Assembly (NCBI RefSeq): GCF_003148465.1
Contig: NZ_QGGI01000020.1
Coordinates: 1 to 43,314 of the forward strand
Source of the DNA: Oceanotoga teriensis
GTDB lineage: Bacteria > Thermotogota > Thermotogae > Petrotogales > Petrotogaceae
Direction of reading: 5' to 3'
DNA: 43,314 nt
The position numbers and the translations under genes are program-made. Under the pieces are notes generated by a model. That model was given only the letters and a program-made list of their open reading frames with translations, made no database searches and was not told the DNA's origin. How positions within the stretch are numbered: the stretch's first letter is position 1; each line of letters opens with the position of its first letter. This document shows, piece after piece, positions 15,788-24,396 of this stretch.

Positions 15788-16741
15788 TTACTTATCATCT
15801 CTTTTAATTTCTTTTCCCTCAGCATCATAATTTACTTTTGTAAGTTCAGATTTGACAAAATTATCATTTAATAATTTAACAAACAAATCTTGTGATTTTT
15901 TAGTACTCAATAAAATCTTATCCTCTTCATCATAATCAAATTCTCCTTTCAAAAAATCATTATTCTTTGAAAACTTTATTATTTCTCTTTTCTTGACCTC
16001 AAAAACTGGAGAATCCACATTTATTTTTGATAATTTTCTTGAAAAAGTTAAATCTCCCTCTTCAATTCTCTTCCTGAGTGGAGCATCTTCAACCAATATA
16101 TCAAGTTTTTTTATTTTATCCATAGACTTCTTGGCATTCTCTTTAATAATAGCATCAAAACCGAAATAAGATTCAAGAATTTTTAAATTAATAAAATATA
16201 ACTCATCATCAACCATAAAAAAATCAACCTTAGTATCAACATTAAAAAGGTTCTTATCTATCTTTCTAAATCTATTTGAATCGGGAAAAATAATAAACCT
16301 TTTATCATTTCCATAAACATTAATTGCATAACTTTTTCTGACAGAATAAAAATTTTCTTTCTCACTACCAAACTTAAAAATATAAAATCCAACATCTTTA
16401 AAATCATCATCTTTAATATCAAAAAAATCTTCTTCATAAAGACTTATATTCCTAATCAAATCCAAAAAAGAAGCAAGTTTATCTGTATAATCAAGATCAT
16501 ACTTAAAAATAGCATTTTTAGTATTTTCAAAAGAACTTATATTAACAATATTCTGACTATCCTTAAAAATTTTCAAACTATCCTCACAAACATTATGAGC
16601 CAAAGATTGTAAACTGTTATCTATCAAATCAATTCTTTTAAGAACTTTACTACTTTTCAAAAAAAAGTATAAATTAACAGAATTAATACCTTTAGGTTTT
16701 TTCAATATTCTTTTAATCTTTTCTAATCCAGATTCGATCAT
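15788..16741 (-). CDS. kwaB: Kiwa anti-phage protein KwaB (DUF4868)
   Basis: 317 residues, soluble, matching the length of KwaB (about 315) and its DUF4868 pattern: an N-terminal segment with SVNLYFFLKSSK, a central DVGFYIFKFGSEKENFYSVR and KRFIIFPDSNRFRKID, then VDFFMVDDELYFINLKILE, and a charged C-terminus. KwaB is the cytosolic DNA-binding effector of the two-gene Kiwa system. Start and stop of the preceding gene overlap as ATGA, with GGGGGGA upstream, so both proteins are made together. The identification rests on both domain pattern and the adjacent four-helix KwaA-like partner. No classical nuclease motif is visible. Confidence 0.82.
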   Translation of the reverse strand: MIESGLEKIKRILKKPKGINSVNLYFFLKSSKVLKRIDLIDNSLQSLAHNVCEDSLKIFKDSQNIVNISSFENTKNAIFKYDLDYTDKLASFLDLIRNISLYEEDFFDIKDDDFKDVGFYIFKFGSEKENFYSVRKSYAINVYGNDKRFIIFPDSNRFRKIDKNLFNVDTKVDFFMVDDELYFINLKILESYFGFDAIIKENAKKSMDKIKKLDILVEDAPLRKRIEEGDLTFSRKLSKINVDSPVFEVKKREIIKFSKNNDFLKGEFDYDEEDKILLSTKKSQDLFVKLLNDNFVKSELTKVNYDAEGKEIKRDDK

Positions 16742-17307
16742 CTATTTTTCCCCCCATATATAATATCATCACTCAAAAGTTGATAAACTATATGGTCATC
16801 TACATGAAGATCATCTTTAGATATCAATATCTTTTTTTGAACTTTATTCTTACTCTCATATTCAACCCTATAAATCTTAAAACCATAAATAGCCAAAATG
16901 GGATTAGAATAATAAAGATTAGTTCTAATATAAATAACACCTATAAAAAATAATAAAATAAAAGTTATTAAATAATTTCTTTTATCTCCAAAATTTACAA
17001 ATATCAATGGCATAATATAAGTATAAAAAAATGACATATACTCAAAATTAATACTCTCAACTTTTTTTAACTCCACTGAAAGATTTCTCTTAACTAACAT
17101 CTTTTTAAAAAGATAAAAAGTAAAAAGCCCAATAAGCATGAAAATAATCAAAATAATTCCATATAAATTAAAAATTGAATCAAGACTTTTTATATTCATA
17201 TCTTTATCAAAGCAATTCAAAACAAAAAATATACCGAATAAAATATCAAGAGATAAAAAATAAAACCCTATTTTATAAAAATAATTAATCTTTTTTGAAA
17301 ATTTCAT
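16738..17307 (-). CDS. kwaA: Kiwa anti-phage membrane protein KwaA
   Basis: 189 residues with four predicted membrane helices (about 11-31, 48-67, 90-107, 111-128) and a cytosolic tail beginning LYYSNPILAIYGFKIYRVEY (131-150), the conserved NPxLAxxG(F/Y) segment of KwaA proteins. KwaA is the membrane sensor of phage attachment or injection and partners KwaB. The ATG at 17307 is fixed by TTTGGAGGG eight bases upstream; an in-frame TTG sits within that site. A four-base overlap links it to kwaB. Sequence conservation outside the tail motif is low, so confidence rests on topology, tail motif and neighbour. Confidence 0.78.
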   Translation of the reverse strand: MKFSKKINYFYKIGFYFLSLDILFGIFFVLNCFDKDMNIKSLDSIFNLYGIILIIFMLIGLFTFYLFKKMLVKRNLSVELKKVESINFEYMSFFYTYIMPLIFVNFGDKRNYLITFILLFFIGVIYIRTNLYYSNPILAIYGFKIYRVEYESKNKVQKKILISKDDLHVDDHIVYQLLSDDIIYGGKNR

Positions 17308-17334
17308 CTTATATCCCTCCAAAGATAAAAAACA

Positions 17335-17679
17335 TCATAAAACAGCTTTTTTAACAATATCTGAAATCTTTTTTTCTGTATTTTCATTCAATTCAGTAAA
17401 AAACCATGCACATTCCATTAAATTATCTTCTTTTCCATCTTCAACAGAAAAATAAGCATGTTCAGTCAAACCAAAAGTCATATACTTATCAGCCCTATGA
17501 AATATTAACACTGGATCTCTTTTAGACTTTGCATAACCCGGCATACCATACCAAAGTCTTGGACAAAGATCGGGCACACTATTTAAAATTATTTCATGGA
17601 CCTTTTTTGCCAAAATTTTATACTCTTCATCCATAGCCTCTATCTTTTCTAATACAGCTAATTCATCTTTACTTTTCAT
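17335..17679 (-). CDS. DUF1801 family protein (YdhG/iron-chaperone-like)
   Basis: 114 residues with the DUF1801 core: helical N-terminus, PDLCPRLWYGMPGYAKSKRDPV, then KYMTFGLTEHAYFS and a C-terminal helix. This small cytoplasmic fold resembles frataxin-like iron chaperones, but function in bacteria is uncertain. The ATG at 17679 has GGGGGA seven bases upstream. It is the first gene of the unit leading into kwaA (27-base gap). No known link between DUF1801 and Kiwa; the association may only reflect a shared promoter. Confidence 0.8.
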   Translation of the reverse strand: MKSKDELAVLEKIEAMDEEYKILAKKVHEIILNSVPDLCPRLWYGMPGYAKSKRDPVLIFHRADKYMTFGLTEHAYFSVEDGKEDNLMECAWFFTELNENTEKKISDIVKKAVL

Positions 17680-17725
17680 CTTTATCCCCCCTATCAATAA
17701 CATCAATATTATATAATATAATAAC

Positions 17726-17747
17726 AAAAAAGCAGGGCAATGCCTGC
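17726..17747 (-). terminator. Intrinsic terminator of the opine/ATP-grasp unit
   Basis: On the minus strand GCAGG-CATTGC-CCTGC forms a 5-bp GC-rich stem followed by TTTTTTG. It lies 16 bases after the ATP-grasp stop codon and separates that unit from the DUF1801-Kiwa operon. Confidence 0.75.
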
Positions 17748-17762
17748 AATTATCTTTGAACA

Positions 17763-18749
17763 TTATTGATTATTTAAAATCTTCAAAAAATCTTCAACTC
17801 TTAAATTAAAACTACCATTTTGATTGAAATATCCTTCTTCAAAAATCCATTCACCATCTTTGAAAAGATATCTTCCGGGTTTTCCATCTATATACATTTG
17901 TGAATTATCATAAGAGCCAAATATAGCTTGAAGTTCATTAACATAAAATTTATTATCTAAAGTTTCAAAAATATCTATATCCATAGATCTAAAACCATTC
18001 TCATCTGTAATTCTTTTTACAAGATTTAATAACTCTTCTGGTGGTTTAACCCAACCCACTTTACCACTACCAGAATGAAACTTACCTTTCGCTAATTTTT
18101 GATGGCCAAAAAAAGACTCTCCTATTCTTATAATTCTCCACTCCCATTTAACATCGAGCTTTTCTTGAAATATTACAAAGTTATACTGTTTATCATCCAT
18201 AATTGGATAACTTAATTTAAATCTCGTTTTATACCATTTAGTATATCCAAAATTAAAAAACTTCCATTTTGTAAATATTTTATTAATAATTTTTTTCGCT
18301 TGATTTTTATTCATAAATTTAATTCCTAAAGCTCCACTACCTATATTAGGTTTAAAAACTAAAGGATATTTATCATATTTTTCTACAAAATTTAAAGCCT
18401 CTTCTTTATCATAAAAAATCCAAGTTTTTGGATGAGGAATATCATTCAATTTTAAAAAATAAGCCATGTTTTTTTTATTTTCATATATAAACAAAGAATA
18501 ATAATCCGGATAAATAGGTTTTTTTAAAACATGAGATATAAAATAAAGTTTTTCATCATACATCCTTTTCCAAACATCTTTAGCAAAAGATGGTCTAACT
18601 AAAAAACCATCACAATTACTTTTTAAAATATTATCAATCCAATCATTTGAAATTATATCTATAATTTCATAATCAACTTTTAAATCTTCACAAGCTTTAA
18701 TATAATTACTCTCATAACCAGAAAATTCCTTTAAAATCCCTAATTTCAA
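17763..18749 (-). CDS. ATP-grasp (RimK-like) ligase
   Basis: 328 residues. After an N-terminal pre-ATP-grasp domain (CDGFLVRPSFAKDVW) come YPLVFKPNIGSGALGIKFM (the lysine and glycine-rich ATP loop), EWRIIRIGESFFGHQKLAKG and DIDIFETLDNKFYVNELQ (metal-binding D and N-E). Such enzymes join a carboxylate to an amine through an acyl phosphate. The start is TTG at 18749, fixed by GGGGGAGG nine bases upstream, a site located inside the last codons of the preceding gene. Six bases separate it from the opine dehydrogenase-like gene, so the two work together. Substrates unknown; amide linkage of an N-carboxyalkyl amino acid is inferred. Confidence 0.8.
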   Translation of the reverse strand: MKLGILKEFSGYESNYIKACEDLKVDYEIIDIISNDWIDNILKSNCDGFLVRPSFAKDVWKRMYDEKLYFISHVLKKPIYPDYYSLFIYENKKNMAYFLKLNDIPHPKTWIFYDKEEALNFVEKYDKYPLVFKPNIGSGALGIKFMNKNQAKKIINKIFTKWKFFNFGYTKWYKTRFKLSYPIMDDKQYNFVIFQEKLDVKWEWRIIRIGESFFGHQKLAKGKFHSGSGKVGWVKPPEELLNLVKRITDENGFRSMDIDIFETLDNKFYVNELQAIFGSYDNSQMYIDGKPGRYLFKDGEWIFEEGYFNQNGSFNLRVEDFLKILNNQ

Positions 18750-18755
18750 ATTCTT

Positions 18756-19697
18756 TTACCTCCCCCTCTTTAAAACATTATAAAAATCCTCTAAGTTTCT
18801 ACTATAAACATGTTTACTAAAAGATCTGCTAATTTCAAAACTTGAATTTCTATAAAATAAAGAAGGAGCATTGTTAACTATATAAAAATAAATTCTATCT
18901 TCCTTATACAACGGATTATCAATACTCGTATATCTACTACCCTCAATTGCATTTCCTGCATCTGCTGCTGCATCTATTATTAAAGCACCTTTTTTTACCC
19001 TTTCAAGATCTTTTTTATTAATTATATGTTTATCAGAATTATCAACTTCTATACCATTTATTATAATATCATAATCATTTATTTCAGAAATAAATTCATT
19101 CATAGTTTTCCTATAAAATAATCTAACATCTGCACCAAGTTTAGAAATAAAACTATAAGCTCCTTGAGAAACATTTCCAGGAGATAATACAGCAACTTTA
19201 GTATTAACATCTGGCATTTTTCCATAAGCCATTAAGGCTTGAAATACAGAAGCATAACCAGCTATAACACTATTTCTTCTTATAAAATTTTTAGGTATAA
19301 AGTCTATACTATATTTATTATTATCATAATAAATAGTTGGATAAATATTATCTAAATCCACTATAACAAGTTTTTTTACATTAGCTTGATTTTCCATAAA
19401 ACCTCTTCCAGATCCCGTTGGATGCGTCCAACCAATTATCATCTGACCCTCTCTTATAAAATCATAATCCTGAGGCTGCATTAATTTCAAATTAAAAATA
19501 GCTTCACAATTATCAAAAATCTCTTTTCTGCTCAATATTTTACAGCCTTTTTTTTCATACTCAACATCAGAAATATCAAGATTATTTCCAAAGCCCCTTT
19601 CAATGAAAATATTCTCTTTAAAATTTTCTATATGTTCTGGTAAAAGTGCAACTCTTCTTTCATTGGGATAATTTGGAATTATAAAACCTAAATTCAT
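18756..19697 (-). CDS. N5-(carboxyethyl)ornithine synthase / alanine dehydrogenase-family protein
   Basis: 313 residues, a length equal to lactococcal N5-(carboxyethyl)ornithine synthase and shorter than alanine dehydrogenase (about 370). The N-terminal half begins GFIIPNYPNERRVALLPEHI, the substrate-domain pattern of the alanine dehydrogenase/PNT family. Next come GQMIIGWTHPTGSGRGF and a Rossmann region KVAVLSPGNVSQGAYSFIS, and finally INGIEVDNSDKHIINKKDL. CEOS reductively condenses pyruvate with the side-chain amine of ornithine or lysine using NADPH. The ATG at 19697 has GAGGAGAGG upstream. It forms a two-gene unit with the ATP-grasp ligase. Exact substrate is uncertain. Confidence 0.72.
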   Translation of the reverse strand: MNLGFIIPNYPNERRVALLPEHIENFKENIFIERGFGNNLDISDVEYEKKGCKILSRKEIFDNCEAIFNLKLMQPQDYDFIREGQMIIGWTHPTGSGRGFMENQANVKKLVIVDLDNIYPTIYYDNNKYSIDFIPKNFIRRNSVIAGYASVFQALMAYGKMPDVNTKVAVLSPGNVSQGAYSFISKLGADVRLFYRKTMNEFISEINDYDIIINGIEVDNSDKHIINKKDLERVKKGALIIDAAADAGNAIEGSRYTSIDNPLYKEDRIYFYIVNNAPSLFYRNSSFEISRSFSKHVYSRNLEDFYNVLKRGR

Positions 19698-19723
19698 AAT
19701 CAACCTCTCCTCTTTATAATATA

Positions 19724-19739
19724 GTTATAATATTATAAC
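19724..19739. promoter_or_regulatory. 16-bp perfect palindrome upstream of opine dehydrogenase-like gene
   Basis: GTTATAATATTATAAC is fully self-complementary and lies 26 bases before the ATG, overlapping the likely -10 sequences. It resembles a Fur/PerR-type box half-site arrangement (TTATAAT-ATTATAA without the usual central base), but in such A/T-rich DNA it may be no more than overlapping promoter elements. Confidence 0.35.
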
Positions 19740-19755
19740 TTAAAAAACATAAATA

Positions 19756-19776
19756 AAAAAGCTTTAAAGCCTTTTT
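19756..19776 (-). terminator. Weak terminator after locus A flippase
   Basis: On the minus strand AAAAA-G-GC-TTTAAA-GC-TTTTTT forms a stem with one bulged G, followed by T-rich sequence. It overlaps the flippase stop codon and probably ends polysaccharide locus A, possibly with read-through into the opine dehydrogenase-like gene. Confidence 0.45.
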
Positions 19777-21229
19777 ATTTTTTAAAATATTTTCTAATTA
19801 TATTCTTTTCATCTTTTGTTGAAAATAAAAAATAAACTAAAAATAATATTCCATAATTAACAAATCCCAAAATTATTAAATATAATAAATTTGTAGAAAA
19901 ATTTCTATCTATATAAAAATTAAAAAAGAAAATTATTAAAGAAATTGGAAAAAGTTTCAAATAACTCTTATTATACGGATTTATTTTAAGTATAAAATAA
20001 ACTTCTAAATATTTTAAAATATTAACTATAATAAGAGAAACTCCTGCTCCAATAGCTGATCCTATTATTCCGTATTTTGGAATCAATAAAATATTCAAAA
20101 ATATATTTAAAACAGCTATAACTATACCATTTATTAATGAATACTTTTGATTTCCCGACATAGAGAGCAAAGATTCATTTGGTCCAACAGAAATAGATAC
20201 AAATTGAGCCAAGGATAAAATTATAAGAGTTTTAAAACCAATAACATATTCTTCTCCAAAAATATTTAAAACACTTTTTGAATAAACAATCATCATAATA
20301 ACAAGAGGCAAACTCAAAAATATAATTATTTTTGTAATATCAGAATAAAGTTTTTCCAGTTCTAATCTCTTATTATTATTAAATAAATCAGCTACATTCG
20401 AAACAAAAATAGAATTAAAAGAAACATAAATAAATATCAAAACTCCAGATAAAATCTGTGAAATAGAGTAAATTCCAGCACTTTCAGAATTTAGAAAAAC
20501 TCCTATAATTATAGTATTAACATATCCCATCATAAACTCTGTAAATCTTACAAACATGAGATAAGAAGAATATTTAAACAATTCTTTAGAATCTTTTTTA
20601 TTCGATTTAAAAATAAACTTTAAATTTGGAATTAATTTAAAAACTCTAAAAGAACTGAATAAAAAGACAAATAAAATTGCCAAAAACATAGCTGCAAAAA
20701 GACTATTTAAAGGATTTAAAAAATATATCAAAACAAAAAATATCACGAGTTTAACAATTCTTAAAAGAATTTCTTCATAAAAAAAGAAAACCGAAGGTTT
20801 CTTTACACCTCTTAATAATCCGCCATTCACTTGAAAAATAGTCATAAAAGGTATTGCAAATGCTATTATAATAATATATTCTAAATTCTCAAATTCAAAT
20901 ACATTCGATATTGGAACTCTTAAAATATAAAACAAAAAACTTGCTATTATACTTATGAAAACACTTATTTTAATGGATTCAGAGTAAAAAGAACTAACTT
21001 TATTAAAATCATCTTTACCATACCACTCTCCCACAAATCTTATAATACCACTATTCAAACCCATGAGACTAAAAATAGTAACAAAAGATATAATAGTATT
21101 TGCAATAGAGTAAACGCCAAAATCTGAAGGTCCTAAAATTCTTGCAAATATAAAAGAATTCAAAAAACCTAAAAAATATCCGAGTATTTTAACTAAAAAA
21201 GTTCTACCTGCTTCTCTAAAAATAGACAT
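19775..21229 (-). CDS. Polysaccharide flippase, Wzx type (locus A)
   Basis: 484 residues with 12-14 hydrophobic segments. The start REAGRTFLVKILGYFLGFLN and ILGPSDFGVYSIANTI are typical of the oligosaccharide flippase (MATE/MOP superfamily) family. It moves the undecaprenyl-linked repeat unit across the membrane. AAAGGTGAA lies about seven bases before the ATG. It is the last gene of locus A, 14 bases after the TupA-like gene. Confidence 0.9.
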   Translation of the reverse strand: MSIFREAGRTFLVKILGYFLGFLNSFIFARILGPSDFGVYSIANTIISFVTIFSLMGLNSGIIRFVGEWYGKDDFNKVSSFYSESIKISVFISIIASFLFYILRVPISNVFEFENLEYIIIIAFAIPFMTIFQVNGGLLRGVKKPSVFFFYEEILLRIVKLVIFFVLIYFLNPLNSLFAAMFLAILFVFLFSSFRVFKLIPNLKFIFKSNKKDSKELFKYSSYLMFVRFTEFMMGYVNTIIIGVFLNSESAGIYSISQILSGVLIFIYVSFNSIFVSNVADLFNNNKRLELEKLYSDITKIIIFLSLPLVIMMIVYSKSVLNIFGEEYVIGFKTLIILSLAQFVSISVGPNESLLSMSGNQKYSLINGIVIAVLNIFLNILLIPKYGIIGSAIGAGVSLIIVNILKYLEVYFILKINPYNKSYLKLFPISLIIFFFNFYIDRNFSTNLLYLIILGFVNYGILFLVYFLFSTKDEKNIIRKYFKK

Positions 21230-21243
21230 TATTTTTCACCTTT

Positions 21244-22140
21244 TTAATCTAAATTTATCCAACTTCCAATTAAATAATCATGTTCTTCTTTATCAAATGG
21301 GGCATAACCAGAACCATCATAAAAAGTTATTTCGCCAAAATAAAGCTTATCATTAACAACAAACCAATCAATTCTAACATGTGCTTTATTTTGAGCTAAT
21401 TTTTCAGAAAGCTCTATCATCCTATCGAATTCTTTTGGTTTTTCTTTTATACTATATGATGAATCTTCATCATATCCTTGAGTTATATCAGTCTTATTCC
21501 AATCAATATCATAAATATCCTGTTTATGGTTGGCAAACCTGTCCATATGAACTTCTATAAGCTTTGCTTTTCCATTAAAACATAACACCTTATAATCATC
21601 AGGAGTCTGATCATTATCAGAAATAAACTGCTCACAAACAATTCTTGGTTTAACATTTTTATATGGCCATTCTCTATGAACCCAATAATAGTTTCTTTTC
21701 AACCATTTTTTTGAATCTTTCTTCAATTGTTCATAATCTATTTTACTTTTATCTTTACAAATAAACACACTACCAGAATCATGAGTATACTTTAAAACAA
21801 ATTTATTAGGTAATTTTGAAAAATCTATATCTTCAAAACTATCCCAAACACCCAATAAAGGAATTAAATATTCAGATCCTATAGTTTCAGCTATATATTC
21901 TCTAACCCCATATTTATCAACTAATTTAGTATATTCAGGTTTTCTATCATATAATTTTAGCCACTGTAATTTTTCATTATAGGTTTGAACATTATCAAAA
22001 TTTAGTTTTTTATTCATCATCAACTTAAATTTTAATTTTAAAAATAATTTATCTGGCAACAATCTAAAAATTTTAAAATAAGAGAGTATATATATAATAC
22101 AAACTTTTGGCTTCTTAAAAAATTTTATAATCTTATTCAA
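21244..22140 (-). CDS. TupA-like ATP-grasp protein
   Basis: 298 residues with the TupA-like ATP-grasp pattern: YNEKLQWLKLYDRKPEYTKLVDKY (as YNEKLQWLKLYDR then LVDKYGVREYI), PNKFVLKYTHDSGSVFICKD (nucleotide loop), VCEQFISD, PDDYKVLCFNGKAKLIEV and KLYFGEITFYDGSGYAPF (metal ligands). In Bacillus the founding member TupA is needed to attach polyglutamate to a polyglucuronate cell-wall polymer. The frame is open further upstream, but TTG at 22140 with AGGA nine bases before it is the best start and avoids overlap with the preceding gene. Neighbours making UDP-GlcA/GalA agree with an amide-forming role on uronic acids. Confidence 0.82.
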   Translation of the reverse strand: MNKIIKFFKKPKVCIIYILSYFKIFRLLPDKLFLKLKFKLMMNKKLNFDNVQTYNEKLQWLKLYDRKPEYTKLVDKYGVREYIAETIGSEYLIPLLGVWDSFEDIDFSKLPNKFVLKYTHDSGSVFICKDKSKIDYEQLKKDSKKWLKRNYYWVHREWPYKNVKPRIVCEQFISDNDQTPDDYKVLCFNGKAKLIEVHMDRFANHKQDIYDIDWNKTDITQGYDEDSSYSIKEKPKEFDRMIELSEKLAQNKAHVRIDWFVVNDKLYFGEITFYDGSGYAPFDKEEHDYLIGSWINLD

Positions 22141-22172
22141 AATAAATCTTCCTACCTTTAAAATATAATATT

Positions 22173-23252
22173 TTATTCCATAACTTTTAAAACATAATCT
22201 TCCCAATCTTTAAATATTTTATCGGGAGTAAAATCCTTAGATTTTATTTTCAAATTATTAGAAAATTTATCTAATAATTTATCATTTTCAAGTAATTTCG
22301 TTAAATATACTACAAGCTCTTCAACATCTCCAACTTTAAATAAAAAACCATCTTCCCCATGATTAATAAGATACTTTGGACCACCACAAGGACAATCAGT
22401 TGAAATAACAGGTATATTCAAAACCATAGCTTCCATTAAAGCATTTGGCATACCCTCATAATCAGAAGAAAGAACAAAAATTTTAGCATTTTTTATCTCT
22501 TCCTCAATATTTTCTTTAACTCCCATAAAAAAAACTCTATCTTCTAAATTCAAACTCTTAACAAGATTCATAAGCTCTTCTTTTTTATCTCCATCACCAT
22601 ACAAAAGTAATTTTTCATCTGGAAATTTATCCACTATCTTTGAAAAAGCTTTGATCAAAATATTATGATTTTTCTGTTCTTGAAGTCTACCAACTGTAAC
22701 TATATTACTTCTTTTCTCATCATTTTTGACATTATAAAATTTTTCATCAACTTGATTCAAAATTATTTTTGACTTTTTTTGAATCTTTTCAGAAAACCAA
22801 CTCTTAGCATCTTCAGTTTGAAAAACACATCCATCTGCTTTAGGATACAAAATCTTGGCAAAAAATCTATAAACAAAATTTGGATATTCTCTATTTGGAT
22901 CATTTCTAACAGAAATTATATTTTTTACCTTCAAAAATCTTGTAGCTAATATAGACCTAAAGTTTGGTTCTGCTAAAAATGAAATAACTAAATCCGGATT
23001 TTCTAATTTGATAATCTTTCTCAATCTAAAAAGTCTTCTCATATTTTTAGCAAAAAAATTTCCACCTTCATCGCCATCTTCAAGATTCAATCTTTTAATA
23101 CTTTTCTTTAAATCATATTCTTTAACAGTTTCAAAAGAAGTTGTAAATACAACATCATAATTTTCCGAAAATCTATTGGCAAGATTAGTTAAAACTCTCT
23201 CAGCACCACCACGATTTATAGTATTCATATAAAATAATATTTTTTTTCTCAT
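22173..23252 (-). CDS. Glycosyltransferase family 4 protein (locus A)
   Basis: 359 residues. N-terminus KKILFYMNTINRGGAERVLTN (the N-R-G-G-A-E-R acceptor-side signature), NIVTVGRLQEQKNHNILI at the start of the donor domain and SSDYEGMPNALMEAMVLNIP with the E-x7-E motif. The motif set is that of HexNAc- or galactosyl-type transferases of capsule loci. The ATG at 23252 has GAGGT six bases upstream; the ATG two codons earlier would overlap the previous stop as ATGA but lacks spacing from that site. Adds one sugar of the repeat unit. Confidence 0.88.
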   Translation of the reverse strand: MRKKILFYMNTINRGGAERVLTNLANRFSENYDVVFTTSFETVKEYDLKKSIKRLNLEDGDEGGNFFAKNMRRLFRLRKIIKLENPDLVISFLAEPNFRSILATRFLKVKNIISVRNDPNREYPNFVYRFFAKILYPKADGCVFQTEDAKSWFSEKIQKKSKIILNQVDEKFYNVKNDEKRSNIVTVGRLQEQKNHNILIKAFSKIVDKFPDEKLLLYGDGDKKEELMNLVKSLNLEDRVFFMGVKENIEEEIKNAKIFVLSSDYEGMPNALMEAMVLNIPVISTDCPCGGPKYLINHGEDGFLFKVGDVEELVVYLTKLLENDKLLDKFSNNLKIKSKDFTPDKIFKDWEDYVLKVME

Positions 23253-23254
23253 AC

Positions 23255-24373
23255 TCATACCTCAAAATAAAGATTTTTATAAAAATCATATAATTCTTTA
23301 ACAGAATTTTTGATATCAAAACCACTATTTTCAACATATTTTTTCATATTTTTTCTTTCATGATTCCAAAAAGATAGAATCTTATCCGCCCAATATTCAG
23401 AACCCTTCATCAAAGACTCTGAAATGATATTAGGTGTTATAAATACCTCTTTTGTAACATTATCAGAAACTATACAAGGCAAACCAGATGCTTGAGCCTC
23501 TATAACAGTAACTGGAAGTCCTTCCCATAAAGAAGGAAAAACAAAAACATCCATTGCTTGCATATAATCATATACATTAGAAACAACACCAATAAAAAAA
23601 ATTTTATTCAAAATATTCAAATTCTCAGCTTTCTTTAAAATATTATTCTTTAACTTTCCATCCCCCAATAAAAGCAAGACTGAATTCGATTTTTTCTTCA
23701 AAACTTCCAAAAAAACATCTATTAAAAAATCATGGTTTTTAGGCTCTGTAAAACTTCCAACATGACCTATCACAAATTTATCTTTCAAATCCAAAGAATT
23801 CCTAAAAAAATTTCTCTTATTTTCATCAAATATATATTTATCAGTTTCAATGGCATTTTTTATCACCTTATAATTATTTCTCTTTATTACATTCTCTCCA
23901 AAAAGCCATTTACCAGAATCATCAGAACAAGAAAATAGATAATCGGCTATATTCCTAATAGGATATTGCATAATATCCTTGACTTTTTTCTCTATAAAAT
24001 TTCCTCTTGATGATGTACTATGACTGTGAGATATTGTCATTAATCCATATTTTTTAGCAATCTTCAAATAAATAGAAGCCGTACTTCTCATATGGCCATG
24101 AACAATCCTATATTCTGAATGATTAGAAAAAAAATCATTCCATGCTTTTTTATATATGAAATGATTCTTTCCATTATATCTTGGGACAGAAAAAATTTTT
24201 CCACCAAGATCTCTTATTTCATTATTAAAATCACAATCTTCATCAGTATGAATAACAAAATCAAACTGAATCTTCGATCTATCCATATTTCTATATAAAT
24301 TCATAACCATGCTTTCGGCTCCACCTCTATTTAAAGCCCCTAAAACATGTAAAACTCTTATAATATCAGACAT
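23255..24373 (-). CDS. Glycosyltransferase family 4 protein, EpsF-like (locus A)
   Basis: 372 residues with IRVLHVLGALNRGGAESMVM at the N-terminus, HGHMRSTASIYLKIAKKYG and HSHSTSS in the acceptor domain, FVIGHVGSFTEPKNHDFLI, and PSLWEGLPVTVIEAQASGLP carrying the E-x7-E motif. This pattern is close to EpsF-type transferases of exopolysaccharide loci. The stop overlaps the next gene's possible first ATG. The ribosome binding site AGGTTAGGTTAA is weak. Confidence 0.88.
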   Translation of the reverse strand: MSDIIRVLHVLGALNRGGAESMVMNLYRNMDRSKIQFDFVIHTDEDCDFNNEIRDLGGKIFSVPRYNGKNHFIYKKAWNDFFSNHSEYRIVHGHMRSTASIYLKIAKKYGLMTISHSHSTSSRGNFIEKKVKDIMQYPIRNIADYLFSCSDDSGKWLFGENVIKRNNYKVIKNAIETDKYIFDENKRNFFRNSLDLKDKFVIGHVGSFTEPKNHDFLIDVFLEVLKKKSNSVLLLLGDGKLKNNILKKAENLNILNKIFFIGVVSNVYDYMQAMDVFVFPSLWEGLPVTVIEAQASGLPCIVSDNVTKEVFITPNIISESLMKGSEYWADKILSFWNHERKNMKKYVENSGFDIKNSVKELYDFYKNLYFEV

Positions 24374-24396
24374 AATATTAACCTAACCTTTTAGTT

